64,000 nt of DNA from JADLGL01 sp963667605 (GCA_963667605.2 CAXXUZ010000003.1:186001-250000); one strand, 5' to 3'; shown: positions 16,883 to 26,884, numbered from the stretch's first letter. Made by a program: numbers and translations. The notes: generated from the sequence alone by a model not told the origin.

Positions 16883-18553
16883 TCATAGTGCCATCGACTG
16901 TTGACCGGTGCTGATCTTGGTGTTGACGCGCGTCGGCATGTGAAACTCTCGCTTGTCTACCAGCACGTCATCGGCCGTAAGAAATTGCATGCGTGGGTAC
17001 TGAATGCCGCCGTACTCATACATTCCAGCTTCAGCGGCTTCTGCAAGCATCGCTTTTGACGGTGGAACAAGACTGAGAAAGCCAGCCAATTCGGCTGTGT
17101 CCTCCCGCTCCAAGGCACCCCGTAAATCCCGCACATCGGTCGGCCGCACCGTCTTTCCGCCCTTCACCTGGAGCATCATTTCATGGAGCCCGTCACTGGT
17201 CTCGAAATAGATACGCCCATCGATGCCCCGGTCGGCGCTCTTGCGCTGCATGGGGAAGCCGCCCACGCGCTCGACAAACCAGTTTTGAAACGTGGATGGG
17301 TCTTTGTTGAACAGCTCCTGAGCTCCGTCCACACTGGTCGGGATACCGTCCACCTCAAAATTGTCACCCTCCACTAACCTGTACTTTTCGGTCAAAAGCT
17401 CGCGGATAAGTTTGATTGAGAGGATCGCGATATCGCAGCCGATCCATATCCGCTCGTTCTTGATTGCAGAATAGATAGTGGTTCCGCATCCGCAGAATGG
17501 ATCAAAAACCAAGTCGCCTCGGTTGGTTGAGGATTGAATGATCCGGTCCAAAAGCGGCACCGGCTTCTGGGTCGGATAACCAAGCCGGTCTTTTGCCTGC
17601 GAATTGATGGCATCAATATCCGTCCACACGCTTTGAAACGGCATGCCTTCGCGGTCCGCGAGAAACTGCTTGTATCGAGGAAACCCGCCCTTTTTCTGAG
17701 GCCAATAGATAAGGCCAGCCTCATCCAACTTATCCAAACGATTCAAAAACGCGAACTGTGCTAGATCCTCACCAATGGTTACTTCCTTATATTTGCTATA
17801 GAGGTATGATGCCGGCTGCCAACGCCGTCCGCGAGTGGTTGGATCAAAGCCGCGCCACGGCTGGCCACTTGGTCCTTGGCGTGTTCCGGGGCCAGTTAGA
17901 TCGCCAGTGTAGTACTGCTCACCCCCATCGGTCTTGTTCCCGAAATGGCTTTTAACGTAACTGTCATCGTAGGGGCGATAGATAGTATTCCAAGTGTATT
18001 TGTCTGAGACCGTGTAAAACAGGATCGTGTCGTGAACTGGCCCGAACCGTTTTGCTCCGCTGTGCGCGCTGGTGCGCTTCCAAATGATCTCGTTGCGGAA
18101 GTTCTCGTGGCCAAAAATGCCGTCCATCATCACCTTGATGTAGTGACTGGCCGTTGGATCGCAGTGAAGATAGATCGAGCCGGTAGGTCGGAGAATGCTC
18201 TTCATATGGAGCAGTCGCTGAACCATGAAGATCAGATAAGCGAGAAGGTGGGGCTGTGTCGTTCGAAGTGCCTGCATCCACAATCGCCAGAAATCCACAT
18301 AGTAGTCGTCAACACCATGCTCTCGCATCAGCACCGGCATTGATCGGGCGATGGCCTCTTTCTGTGCATCCATCTCCCATGTGTCGCAAAAGGCTTCGAC
18401 CTGTTCCGGCACGGGCTTGCCGGTCATAGTCCTGTAGAGAAGATTGTAGTTCTGCTTCGAATTGAAGGGCGGGTCGAGATAGATCAGGTCTACCGAATGC
18501 TTTCCCATCCCCTGCATGATCGTGAGATTATCGCCATACCAAAGTTGGTTCAT
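16883..18553 (-). CDS. Fused beta-class DNA methyltransferase and Mrr-like nuclease
   Basis: 556 residues from the ATG at 18553. Motif IV DPPF (27-30) comes before the AdoMet-binding motif DPFCGCGT (351-358), the order of beta-class N6-adenine/N4-cytosine methyltransferases. Residues 425-510 look like a PD-(D/E)xK domain of Mrr type: GIDGRIYF (443-450) and LQVKGGK (461-467). One chain could thus modify and cut DNA. The start overlaps the transposase stop (ATGA, 18550-18553), implying coupled translation. Both domains keep their key residues and the frame is intact. The nuclease could be for restriction or for another DNA step; target site and activity cannot be read from the sequence. Confidence 0.87.
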   Translation of the reverse strand: MNQLWYGDNLTIMQGMGKHSVDLIYLDPPFNSKQNYNLLYRTMTGKPVPEQVEAFCDTWEMDAQKEAIARSMPVLMREHGVDDYYVDFWRLWMQALRTTQPHLLAYLIFMVQRLLHMKSILRPTGSIYLHCDPTASHYIKVMMDGIFGHENFRNEIIWKRTSAHSGAKRFGPVHDTILFYTVSDKYTWNTIYRPYDDSYVKSHFGNKTDGGEQYYTGDLTGPGTRQGPSGQPWRGFDPTTRGRRWQPASYLYSKYKEVTIGEDLAQFAFLNRLDKLDEAGLIYWPQKKGGFPRYKQFLADREGMPFQSVWTDIDAINSQAKDRLGYPTQKPVPLLDRIIQSSTNRGDLVFDPFCGCGTTIYSAIKNERIWIGCDIAILSIKLIRELLTEKYRLVEGDNFEVDGIPTSVDGAQELFNKDPSTFQNWFVERVGGFPMQRKSADRGIDGRIYFETSDGLHEMMLQVKGGKTVRPTDVRDLRGALEREDTAELAGFLSLVPPSKAMLAEAAEAGMYEYGGIQYPRMQFLTADDVLVDKREFHMPTRVNTKISTGQQSMAL

Positions 18554-19449
18554 GCCGTTGCCCCCACAAACAGCCGCACGCTGTCGCCGAATACGGTCGA
18601 TGACGAGCGACGGTTGTACTTGTAGCAAGTTTCCGCAACATAGAGCAGCATGTATTTGCGGCTGTAGTAGTGATGCGAGCCGTACCATGCACGCTTGATC
18701 AGAGCCCAGAAGCCTTCGATCGTGTTAGTGTGGACGTGGCCATCCCCATAGGACTCGGCGTGAGTGATGATCGCGTGCAACATCGTCTCACTGACGCGAT
18801 TGTAGCCCTTGTATTCGTCGGTAATCAGGATCGTACCGGCGCGGTCTACAAAGCGAGCGAGGAACTTACCGATGCCCTTGGCGGATAGGTCGCCGGGATT
18901 GGCAACACGCGCTACTATTCGCCCGCCGCGCTCAACGGCACCTATGACAGGAACCTTTTTCGTGCCGCGCCCGCGCTTGTTTGGCTTGTCGTCGCCCCGC
19001 CTGTTGCCCTTGCGTGGCTTGCCTCCAACATAGGTCTCGTCGGCTTCGACAATGCCATGCAGAAGGCGCTCTTGATCAGGATCAGCGGCCATCGCAGTCC
19101 GTATGCGCTGCATCATGCTCCAAACGGTCGCGCGGCGCTTTCCGATATCGCGCGAAATCTGGTAAGCGCTGGCAGACTTTTTGGCGGCAAGCATGAGCGC
19201 CAGAACGAGGAACCAATCGCGAAGCGGGATATGCGTGCCGTGGAACAAAGTTCCGACCGTAACAGCGAAGGCGCGGGAGCAATCCCGGCACTGCCACCGG
19301 GGCATCACCCGGTCGGGGCTGGCGTGCCGGCCAACTTTCAGGCTGCCACAATAGGGGCAGTAGGGCTCGCCATTCCACCGGACCTTTTCCAGATATTCAA
19401 TCGCTTGATCCTGCGTCTGAAACGACTCGAAAACTTTGATGATGTCCAT
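18550..19449 (-). CDS. IS1595-family (ISXO2-like) transposase
   Basis: 299 residues. N-terminal zinc ribbon C31-C34/C54-C57 (CPYC...CRDC), then the DDE-like core: D137 (VEADETYVGG), D211 (ILITDEYKGY) and the HTNTIEGFWALIKR motif (N242, E245) that replaces the usual third acid region in this family. Intact. Its stop TGA overlaps the ATG of the methyltransferase-nuclease gene, so the two would be made from one transcript reading leftward from a promoter near 19450-19500. Confidence 0.93.
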   Translation of the reverse strand: MDIIKVFESFQTQDQAIEYLEKVRWNGEPYCPYCGSLKVGRHASPDRVMPRWQCRDCSRAFAVTVGTLFHGTHIPLRDWFLVLALMLAAKKSASAYQISRDIGKRRATVWSMMQRIRTAMAADPDQERLLHGIVEADETYVGGKPRKGNRRGDDKPNKRGRGTKKVPVIGAVERGGRIVARVANPGDLSAKGIGKFLARFVDRAGTILITDEYKGYNRVSETMLHAIITHAESYGDGHVHTNTIEGFWALIKRAWYGSHHYYSRKYMLLYVAETCYKYNRRSSSTVFGDSVRLFVGATA

Positions 19450-19529
19450 GACTCGCTCCCTTGCGTGCCATAAACATAGGGTTTCCCTAGACTCCCGTCA
19501 AGTCCAAAAGCGTACCATTCCGGAACGCA

Positions 19530-20078
19530 ATGCGTTTGCAGTCGATCGCGGCCACGCCGTTTCTGGCGCTTGCGCTGACAACACTCGCCGCCTGTGGCGG
19601 CGTGGAGGATTCGGCCGATGATATCGCCGATGAGCCCGCGCTGAATGTCGTCGAAGACCCCGCGCCCTTGGCCGCCGACGAACCCGCGCCCCCTGCGGTC
19701 GAGCCTACGCCACCCGCCGAAATTGCCGCCATCGCGGCGGGTGACAATCCGCTCGCTACGGTGATTGAGGCGCACGAGCTTGCTGCGACCTATGTATCGG
19801 TTCTGGTCGATGAGGATCTGCTGGCCGATCCACGCGACTTGGAGGAGATCGGCCGCTACCATTGCGAGGGCCGCACCGGGTGCCGTGCCATGATCTGGTT
19901 CAGCCGCAGCTATTTGCCGCTCAGCTTGCCGGTGGAGGCACGCCAGACAGAGGCCGCTGTTTTCGGGTACGGGATCAGCGCCGCCGGGCACGAATTGGTG
20001 CAGTGGAACTGTGACCTTTTCCCGGAATTCGAGGAGAACGAGTTGCAGTGCCTTCCGCGCACACACAGATTGCTTTAG
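19530..20078 (+). CDS. Predicted lipoprotein, function unknown
   Basis: 182 residues. Signal peptide with a lipobox LTTLAAC (Cys ~22), then an Asp/Glu/Pro/Ala-rich linker (~25-75) and a globular part (ATYVSVLVDEDLLADPRDLEEIGRYHCEGRTGCRAMIWFSRSYLP) that resembles domains found in other exported alphaproteobacterial proteins but which I cannot name. The start codon is only 7 bp from the end of the IS1595 element, so the native promoter and possibly the ribosome-binding site are displaced. Expression may now depend on the IS end. Confidence 0.65.
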   Translation: MRLQSIAATPFLALALTTLAACGGVEDSADDIADEPALNVVEDPAPLAADEPAPPAVEPTPPAEIAAIAAGDNPLATVIEAHELAATYVSVLVDEDLLADPRDLEEIGRYHCEGRTGCRAMIWFSRSYLPLSLPVEARQTEAAVFGYGISAAGHELVQWNCDLFPEFEENELQCLPRTHRLL

Positions 20079-20352
20079 CCGGCCCAGTCCATGCCAAGTC
20101 GACGACTTCGGATTCCTCGCAGCCATTGGGGGGATAGATGATGCGGACGAGGATTTTGCGATCTTTTCCCAAATTGATCACCCGATGGGCTCGGGTGGTA
20201 TGCCAACAAACTGCAATTCAGTGAACTCGTTGCGGCGGTGTCGGGGCCGGCGGGCTTGGCGTCTTGGGTGTCACTGACAACGAACCGGAAACGATCCAAG
20301 ACCCTGCCGGCGCGATTGGAGCGCTAACCAACAAACCCCGATGAGGGACCGG
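20079..20352. other. Intergenic, nothing recognised
   Basis: Gap between convergent genes. I see no supported gene or clear hairpin terminator. Confidence 0.4.
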
Positions 20353-23300
20353 CTAGGGCCGGAGTACCCGAATTCCACGATCCGCCCGAAAATCCGCCGG
20401 CTCCTGAAACGCCCCTTGCCAGAGGCCGATGCCTTCTTCGCGGGCCGCTGCTTCCAGCGCAGCATATTCCGGCATCTCCGCCTCGATTGCGAGTGCGAAT
20501 CCGGATCGGACGTACCTCTCGTTCAGAATCTCGCCATCTTGTTCGCAGATCGCCAGAACACGACCAAGGACGTCGGGTGATTCGACAGGGGCACAAGTAA
20601 CCGGACCCTCGGCGATAAGGGTCTGGAGTTGGCGAACCGCTGCCGCCCAGCACTCCCAGACTTGTCCGCCGATCGAGCACCTCTGCGGCGGATACATCGA
20701 TTCCAGGCCGTAAAGCAACACCGTCCGCCCGTCGATTTCGATCGTCGCCGACTCGCGCGCGATGGCCACGCCAATGATTGGCGCCATCGGATCGACCGCC
20801 GCGAAAGACAACCACGGCGTTTCCGGGCACCGGACAGCGTCTACGGCGACTGCCGCGGTCCAAGTGGCCGCCGCCGCGTCCAATAACTGGCCAAATGATG
20901 GCCCTTTGGTCACAACAATCCGCGCCCAGGTTCCGTCGGCATATTTGAGCAGAAGCTCGATAGCTGAAGTCCAGTCAAGAAACGCTATCATCGCCAGCGG
21001 ATCGACGGAGCGGAGGTCGGCAAAGAAGAAGCCCGACCCACCCTCTATCCAATCAAAGTCTTCACCGACCGAAATCAGAGTGACGGCGTCGACTCCATTG
21101 CTGAACGCATCCGCAGGCTCTAACGAAACATAGATCCTGCTCTGCGCGAAGCCAACGTCAATAAGAATGTCGCGTTCGGGCAAATCAAACCTGAACGCGA
21201 GTTCGCACCCCGCCGTGTACCATGTCGCTAAGGCCTCGGTTCGAGTCCCCCCATCATAAAGATACGCGGTCCGAGGGACCTCTAACGTCGGCGAGTCACC
21301 GATCGGGAAACCTGCGGAGACCGAACCCCAGGCGGAAAGAGCTTCCGAAAGTACAATCGCGACTTCGTCGTTGATGCCAATCACGACAAGCGCGTCGACC
21401 TGGTCGCCTCCTGTCAACAGAATCTCGATCGACCGAGACTGTTGCAATAACGCTAAGTCGAAAGCCTTCCACCGCAGCGAAGAAACAAGAATGAATTGCC
21501 CTTCCTCGTCATCATACCCGGCCTGCACGAAGCTCGTTTGACCTGAGCACTGAGAACCGCTCCGAGTCATGAACACTGTCTCAATGGTTCGCCGGTCGCT
21601 ACCCCGAAGCAGATCGTCGTCGGCGCGAAAACCCAGAATCAGACGGCCATCGCCGTCATCGGCGGTCGGACCCAGGATGACGATGGTCCCGGTAATATCC
21701 CCGCCCCCAAGTTCGATTTGGCCGACCACGGCAAACACTCCATCTTCGTCTGTCACTCCCCATATTACCTCGCCTTGGACGTCCTGCCGCTGCCCATCTG
21801 GATCGACGACAAGGGCAGCGGAAGCCCTGGCCAAGATCGGTGGCGCGAAAGTTTGCAGAAACGCTCCCATCTCCTCGATCCCGTCCATCCCGGTTGGGGC
21901 GCCCCGGCTAATCGCCAATGCCTGAATCTCGTCTGCCGCGAATATGTGCATGTCGTCATGTGGTGTCCGCAACATGAGCGAGATTAACTCCTGGGGCGTT
22001 CCGAATTGATTCAGGAGTTCGAGCACGTCCGCCAGGATGCGCTGCGCATCCGGGTCACCGGAGGTGAATTGATGAACGCCAAGTTCGCCCAAAGCGAGTC
22101 GCTCAACGCCGGCCAGAAAGACGAACGCACAAGCTGAGTAGCAGCCAGCCCAACTGGGAATTATGGTCGTAAGGCCCGCCTGGAACACCTCGTCTGCCAA
22201 TATAAGTGCTGTGTCCAAGAATCCACCAGGACTGTTGAGTACAACAATAGTCCCTTCGGGATGTGCCCGGCGTGCCCGCCGAAAATCTAGAACAGCGGTG
22301 TCGTCTATTGGACCGTTAAGGTACATTACGACCGGGGTCTCGCGATCCACAAGAAAGACCCCAAACTCCGCGAAATCCGGTTGGGCGGGGAGTCCGGGAG
22401 CTACAGCGGGAGGTGCTGCTTCCCTTTGGTACTGGTAGACACCGATCCTTGCTTGTGCGGGTGCCTCTCTTGGAATGGCCGCATCCCCGCGCTGAGCTGC
22501 AGCAGTGAAGCCGTTCTCTCGAAGGACGAAGGCGATTATGGCCGCGTAATCATCCGCCGTTACCTCATCCCCCGGATGCGGGCCAGCGTCGCGGATGACA
22601 GAAGCAAGGTTGGCAATTGATCGGCGGCCCCATGAGTCCATGAAGGCGGCGCCGGCAAGGGCGGGACCTAGATTGCCTCCTTCCAGTGCATCGCCGTGGC
22701 ATTCGCCGCATTCGAAAGCATATTGCAGTTCGCCCCAATTGGCCTGCACGACGGTGAATGTGACCGGAACGAGTGTGATGGCGTGGCGGGTGACGAAAGC
22801 GTCGATGCCGGCAGCCAGTAGGCTCTGCCGCAATGCCTCGGCGTTGGCCTGGCCCACCATCGGGCCGAACTGGACCAAGAAGAACAGGCCCTGCGGCAAG
22901 TCCGCTCTTTGGATGACGCCCGGCGTCGCGCCAAAAAGGTTGGGTGACTGGGCCAACAGCTCGCGAAGCTTGGCCTGCGCCGCTTCTTCAGTTCCATGTG
23001 CCGACACTTGGACATAGTAGTCGGTAGCCGCTAGCGTAACAGGCTCGGCGACAGGTCCCAACAATCCTGCGATGCCTTGCGGTCCCGCCGCTCCGGCATC
23101 ACCTTGCGGCCCGGCTGCTCCAGCCTCGCCCTGCGGTTCCGCCAGTCCAGCGACGCCCTGTGGTCCTTGCTCTCCCTGTGGTCCGGCAGGTCCTCGCAGT
23201 CCTCTCTCGCCTTGCCGCCCCGCAGGTCCTACAGGCCCGACAGCGCTAGCCTCACCCTGCGGTCCCACCAGCCCGGCGGCACCTTGATCGCCTTGTGGCC

Positions 23301-23660
23301 CTGCTGGTCCTTGCCTCACCCTTGCGGCCCGGCGGGTCCGGCCGCACCTTGCGCTCCCGGCAAGCTACAATTGCCAATTAGAACGTCATCGATCCTGTCA
23401 TCGTCGGTGACGATCGAGACGACACAGTCGGGAGGCAGATAAGAGACTTCGAAAAGGAAGGGCCCGTTCGGGCGGCTGATCGTGAGATGGGAGGTCTGGT
23501 CAAGCCGGACCTCTTGATTGCCAACCTCTGTTCGACCGGAAATCACCAAACGACCACCGGTAATCTCGGCTCGAATGATCGTGATTTCGGCCAGGGCCGG
23601 CGTAACCAACCCGACCAGCGCAATTGCCACTCCGGCGATGAATCGTCTGGGATACGCCAT
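20353..23660 (-). pseudogene. Exported multidomain protein: collagen-like, SPOR, cytochrome c, ClpP-like, SNase-like (frameshifted)
   Basis: The ATG at 23660 follows GGGGGG and starts a signal peptide (RRFIAGVAIALVGLVTPALA). A ~90-residue domain ends in GAQGAAGPAGPQG, where the frame stops (23316); the next frame (from 23319) continues the Gly-X-Y tract for ~85 residues. Positions in that 988-residue part: SPOR-like 98-180 (YYVQVSAHGTEEAAQAKL); haem site CGECH 204-208; ClpP/COG3904-like 325-420 with SPGG 363-366, Ser395 in CYSACAFVF and His416; a long unassigned region 430-870; and a C-terminal thermonuclease-like domain (LNERYVRSGFALA ... EEGIGLWQG). The total would be ~1100 residues in the periplasm or cell surface. 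The collagen-tract indel would separate the signal peptide from the rest unless slippage restores it. Confidence 0.75.
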
Positions 23661-23969
23661 CAAACCCCCCATTGAGCGTCAGCGCGCTCGCTCCTGGGTC
23701 ATTTTTTCCGGTAAATTCTCTTGGACGAATTCTACCCTCACCTCCGCCTGCTGACAACGATGTCGCGCGCACTTGGACACACTTGACGGCCGCTCGAGGA
23801 GCGGACGCTCGGGTGGCGGTTCGGGCACGAGTGAAACAGAGGATCAGGAAGGTTGATGAAATCCACCGCCGGCGGTTATGTCCTCGGGCGAGGTGATCCT
23901 CATGGCAGGCAGATGCGATCAGCGCCACCCAGGCTTGAATTGAAAAAGGCCGAGTTCGAAGGAAACTTC
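23661..23969. other. Intergenic, promoter space
   Basis: About 300 bp between the divergent multidomain gene and the NAD-binding fragment. It should contain both promoters; I could not assign -35/-10 boxes with confidence and see no gene. Confidence 0.35.
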
Positions 23970-24139
23970 ATGATTGCGAAGAAGCGGATATTTGTGGCCG
24001 GCGGTGCCGGCAACCAGGGCGGCGCGGTGATCAGCGCGCTGCTTGAGCGAGGTCACGAAGCACGGACGATGGCCCGGATGAACTCAGCGGCGCCGAAATG
24101 GCTCGGCAACTATCGGAGGCGCTCGGCAGAACAATCAAA
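23970..24139 (+). pseudogene. NmrA-like NAD(P)-binding protein, N-terminal fragment
   Basis: Starts MIAKKRIFVAGGAGNQGGAVISALLERGHEARTMAR: a Rossmann-fold nucleotide-binding motif (GGAGNQGGAV) typical of the NmrA/HSCARG family of redox-sensing or quinone-reductase-like proteins (about 290 residues). Only ~57 codons remain before IS1380 copy 2 begins at 24140. The rest is not on the other side of the IS. Confidence 0.7.
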
Positions 24140-25780
24140 CCGACATTCCCCAGATGACATCCAAATTCGCGGAAATCGTACCACGGCCCCATCTCCAAGG
24201 GAACTCTGTTCCCATTGCAGCCATCCGATGACATGATTTTGGTAATCGGCCAGCGCGTGGAAGGCCATTTGGTCGTTTCTCTTGCCATCCAGACACACCT
24301 CTCGTGTCGCAATCTCCTTGCCGTCGATTCCCTCGGCCTACGCCGGAGCGGGTCTTCGTCGTAGATCATCAATCAGGCTCAAGATTTTCTGGAACAAGCT
24401 TCTTGGGACTGCAACCTCGGCCAATTGAAATGTGACGTACCGGCCATGGCTGACAACTTTCGCACCGATCTTGACCAGCTTCTCCCTCAGCGTCGTCAGC
24501 GACCATTGCTCCACGGTATCGGGCAACGCCAGGGTACGCATGAAGTTGCCGAGGTTATAGGCGAGTGCATGCAGCTGGAGCCGGACGGCATTGTTGCGTA
24601 ACGAACGGCATGACAGCCGCGTCCACTTGATGGCGTTCTTGCCTTCCTTGATCCATTGCCCGGCAGTGTCGCGCTGATTGTAGAACGCAACAACCCGCTC
24701 GGCAGGACGGCTCAGGTTGGTGACGATGAAGCCGACGCGGGGATACAGTTCCCCTGAGTGCCACTCCACCTTGGCGACGACCCGGCGGGGCTCCGTCCAG
24801 CTACCGGCCCGATAGCTGAAGTTCGCGTAATACCGACGAACTTCCTTCGGCGGCCGACCGACGGGGCGCTTGAGCAGGTGCGCGATGCTGTCGTGCAGCA
24901 CCTTGTTGGCCGGAAGCCGGATGGCGTACTTGAAGCCTTCCGCTTCCAGAAACTCATAAACCTCGGGCGAGGCGAAGGCGGCGTCACCACGGAAATAACG
25001 CCGGAGTGTCTTGTTCCGGTATCGAGCGACCACCGGGTCCAACACATCGCGCCATTCATGGGCGCTGTGCACGTTGCCCGGACGCAGGGCGCAACGCTCC
25101 AGATCGCCGAACTGGTTGAACACGAACAGCGGGTGTAGCACGTGCAGCCGAAGTGACCGTTGTAGGCCGTGCCCTCCTGGTCACCGTAGGTCGGGCTGAC
25201 GGAGCTGTCCATGTCGAGCACGATAATCTTCGGCGGCTTGCGCTCGTTAACCTGGTCGATCCAGATGCCCAAAAGGTCAGCGAGCGCGGCGAGGTTGTCA
25301 TTGGTGGCGAGTAACTCCGTCTCGAACCGGCCCATCTGGCTGGTCGATGCGCCGCCGCGCTCGACAGCCCTGCCGCCGACGATCCACCGCATCGCAGGAT
25401 CGCGCCCCAGCCGGTCGGCGTCGTTCACGTCCTCGTACCCGGCGAGACGACCATAGACGGATTGGCGAAGGAGACCGATGATGCCGTGCCAACCGTTCTT
25501 GCCGGTCCGGCTGTCAGCAATAACGTCACCGGCCAGCGTGGTCAGGCCGAGGGCTTCGTCCAGTTCACGATAGGCGAGCAGACCAGCGTCTGACGTGATC
25601 CGCGAACCGTGGAACTCGAACTTCAGTCTTCGGTCGAAAAACGCCCGCAGCAGCCCCCGATCCGACTCACCCTCCAGATTCCGCATTCGACCCACTCTCC
25701 GTCTGATCTAATCCACTGATTCTTACACAGTAATCAGACGGAAACCGCATCAGATGGATCGGTCACTTGGGGAATGCGGG
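24140..25780 (-). mobile_element. IS1380-family insertion sequence, copy 2
   Basis: 1641 bp in the opposite orientation to copies 1 and 3, with the same ends (CCGACATTCCCC at 24140 and the reverse complement of CCCGCATTCCCC at 25780). Flanks TCAAA and GAAAG do not match, so the element marks a rearrangement joining a truncated NmrA-like gene to a truncated helix-turn-helix gene. Confidence 0.9.
24338..25686 (-). pseudogene. IS1380-family transposase, frameshifted (copy 2)
   Basis: Carries the same one-base deletion as copy 1 (at about 25138), splitting the transposase into two frames at CTCY/HPLFVFNQF. Otherwise it is almost identical to the intact copy 3. The shared lesion means copies 1 and 2 descend from one already broken element and must have moved using a transposase made elsewhere, or were duplicated by recombination. 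Confidence 0.88.
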
Positions 25781-25946
25781 GAAAGAGCGGCGGCCTGCGA
25801 TCATCGATGGCTCGAAGCCCACCGGAGCGCCAGTGGCCTATTGTGTTGTGGTGTATGTCGAAAAGTTCGGTGAGTTCAGCCACATCGTAGCTGTAGTCGC
25901 GGCGGATTCGCCGGATGTTGTAAGTCCGGCGTTTGATCGCGGGCAT
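25781..25946 (-). pseudogene. Helix-turn-helix protein, N-terminal fragment
   Basis: Starts MPAIKRRTYNIRRIRRDYSY, then VAELTELFDIHHNTIGHWRSGGL, a DNA-binding helix-turn-helix. Proteins beginning this way accompany AlpA-like and integrase genes on alphaproteobacterial integrative elements. It is cut by the IS1380 end at 25780 after about 55 codons. It lies just downstream of the AlpA-like gene on the same strand. Confidence 0.65.
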
Positions 25947-25974
25947 CCGCCAGACCTCACTTAGACAACAACAC

Positions 25975-26154
25975 CTACTCAGGCTTCGGAGCTTCGAGGA
26001 AGGCTTCCACATCGGATTGGCGCCACCGGATCGATTTGCCGATCCGCAGCGGTTCGATCGGCCACGTTCCGTTGCTCATCTTGTTCCGGATGGTTTTGGC
26101 CGGAATCTTTAGGATCGCCTCCAGATCCCGGATATCGATTAGCTGTTCACGCAT
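25975..26154 (-). CDS. AlpA/excisionase-like DNA-binding protein
   Basis: 59 residues: MREQLIDIRDLEAILKIPAKTIRNKMSNGTWPIEPLRIGKSIRWRQSDVEAFLEA, a small winged helix-turn-helix of the AlpA/MerR-like excisionase type. The ATG at 26154 has GAGGA 8 nt upstream; an in-frame ATG seven codons earlier does not. These proteins regulate integrase genes or assist excision of integrative elements. It is divergent from the ribbon-helix-helix gene at 26310, with a shared promoter region between them. Confidence 0.8.
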   Translation of the reverse strand: MREQLIDIRDLEAILKIPAKTIRNKMSNGTWPIEPLRIGKSIRWRQSDVEAFLEAPKPE

Positions 26155-26309
26155 TCCAATTGTCCTCACGAACAAGGCCGGCAGTCAGACCCTCGTGTAC
26201 TGCTTCGTCACCACGTGTCCCGACTCTGCTGGTACAATAACGCTGATTCCCCTTGTAGCGCAATGGCAGCACATGTATAGTAAGGTCAGCACGGGATACG
26301 GAGGGAACG

Positions 26310-26873
26310 ATGTCCGCTGACAGCACGCCTCGAACCAAGAGCCAGACCTTGTCTTTGCGCCTCGATCCCAAGACCCGATTCGTTTTAGAGTTCCTGGCAA
26401 AACTAAACCGTCAGTCCATCACCACGGTCGTCGAGGAAGCGATCCGGAAAGCCGGTGAGATGGCAACAGTTGGCGGCGATCCGGGAGACTTTGCCCCACG
26501 CAACTGGCGCGATTTCTGGGACGTCAGTGAGGGTGTTAGGACCCTGAAAATGCTATCCGATTCTCACGTGCCCTCGAATTACGAAGACGATGAAGTCAGG
26601 GACTTTGTGAAACAGCACATCGCGTTCTTCAGCGCGTCGGGGAATTTGGCAGACCCTGATCGATTGAATGTTCAGGTACTGTGGCCGAGAATCGCGGATT
26701 ATCTCGGCGTTTGGCATGAGACTGGTCGCCGTCATCCCTTCGAAGTGGGTGCGCAGATGAGTGATACCCTTCGGGAGGCAGGTATCGATCCCCCGCAATG
26801 GCCACCTCCTAAGAAACCCTCCGCGCCAAAGGCCGACGGTATTGAAGATTTGGACGACGAGATCCCGTTCTGA
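26310..26873 (+). CDS. Ribbon-helix-helix-type protein of integrative element
   Basis: 187 residues; GGAGGG lies just before the ATG. Residues ~10-50 (KSQTLSLRLDPKTRFVLEFLAKLNRQSITTVVEEAIRKAGE) look like an Arc/MetJ ribbon-helix-helix DNA-binding domain. The remaining 130 residues are acidic with a Pro-rich end and no motif I know. It lies directly before a (broken) integrase gene, so it may be a regulator or accessory DNA-binding protein of the element. No toxin partner is evident. Confidence 0.65.
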   Translation: MSADSTPRTKSQTLSLRLDPKTRFVLEFLAKLNRQSITTVVEEAIRKAGEMATVGGDPGDFAPRNWRDFWDVSEGVRTLKMLSDSHVPSNYEDDEVRDFVKQHIAFFSASGNLADPDRLNVQVLWPRIADYLGVWHETGRRHPFEVGAQMSDTLREAGIDPPQWPPPKKPSAPKADGIEDLDDEIPF

Positions 26874-26884
26874 GGAAAGACGTG

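Larger units (their letters stand above)
16762..19522 (-). mobile_element. IS1595-family element carrying a methyltransferase-nuclease gene
   Basis: Bounded by 22-bp perfect inverted repeats (16762-16783 beginning CGGAATGGTACGC, and 19501-19522 as its reverse complement). Inside are only two genes, both on the minus strand: an IS1595-type transposase and, overlapping its stop codon, a fused DNA methyltransferase-nuclease. I see no clear 8-bp target duplication around these ends. IS1595 relatives with passenger genes are known, so this is a 2.76-kb transporter IS. It sits 7 bp before a lipoprotein start codon. Confidence 0.88.

Noticed and set aside
20429..23442. Plus-strand Pro/Ser/Cys-rich open frames across the multidomain gene
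   Set aside because: Antisense reading of the Gly-X-Y tract and other domains; low-complexity without motifs.
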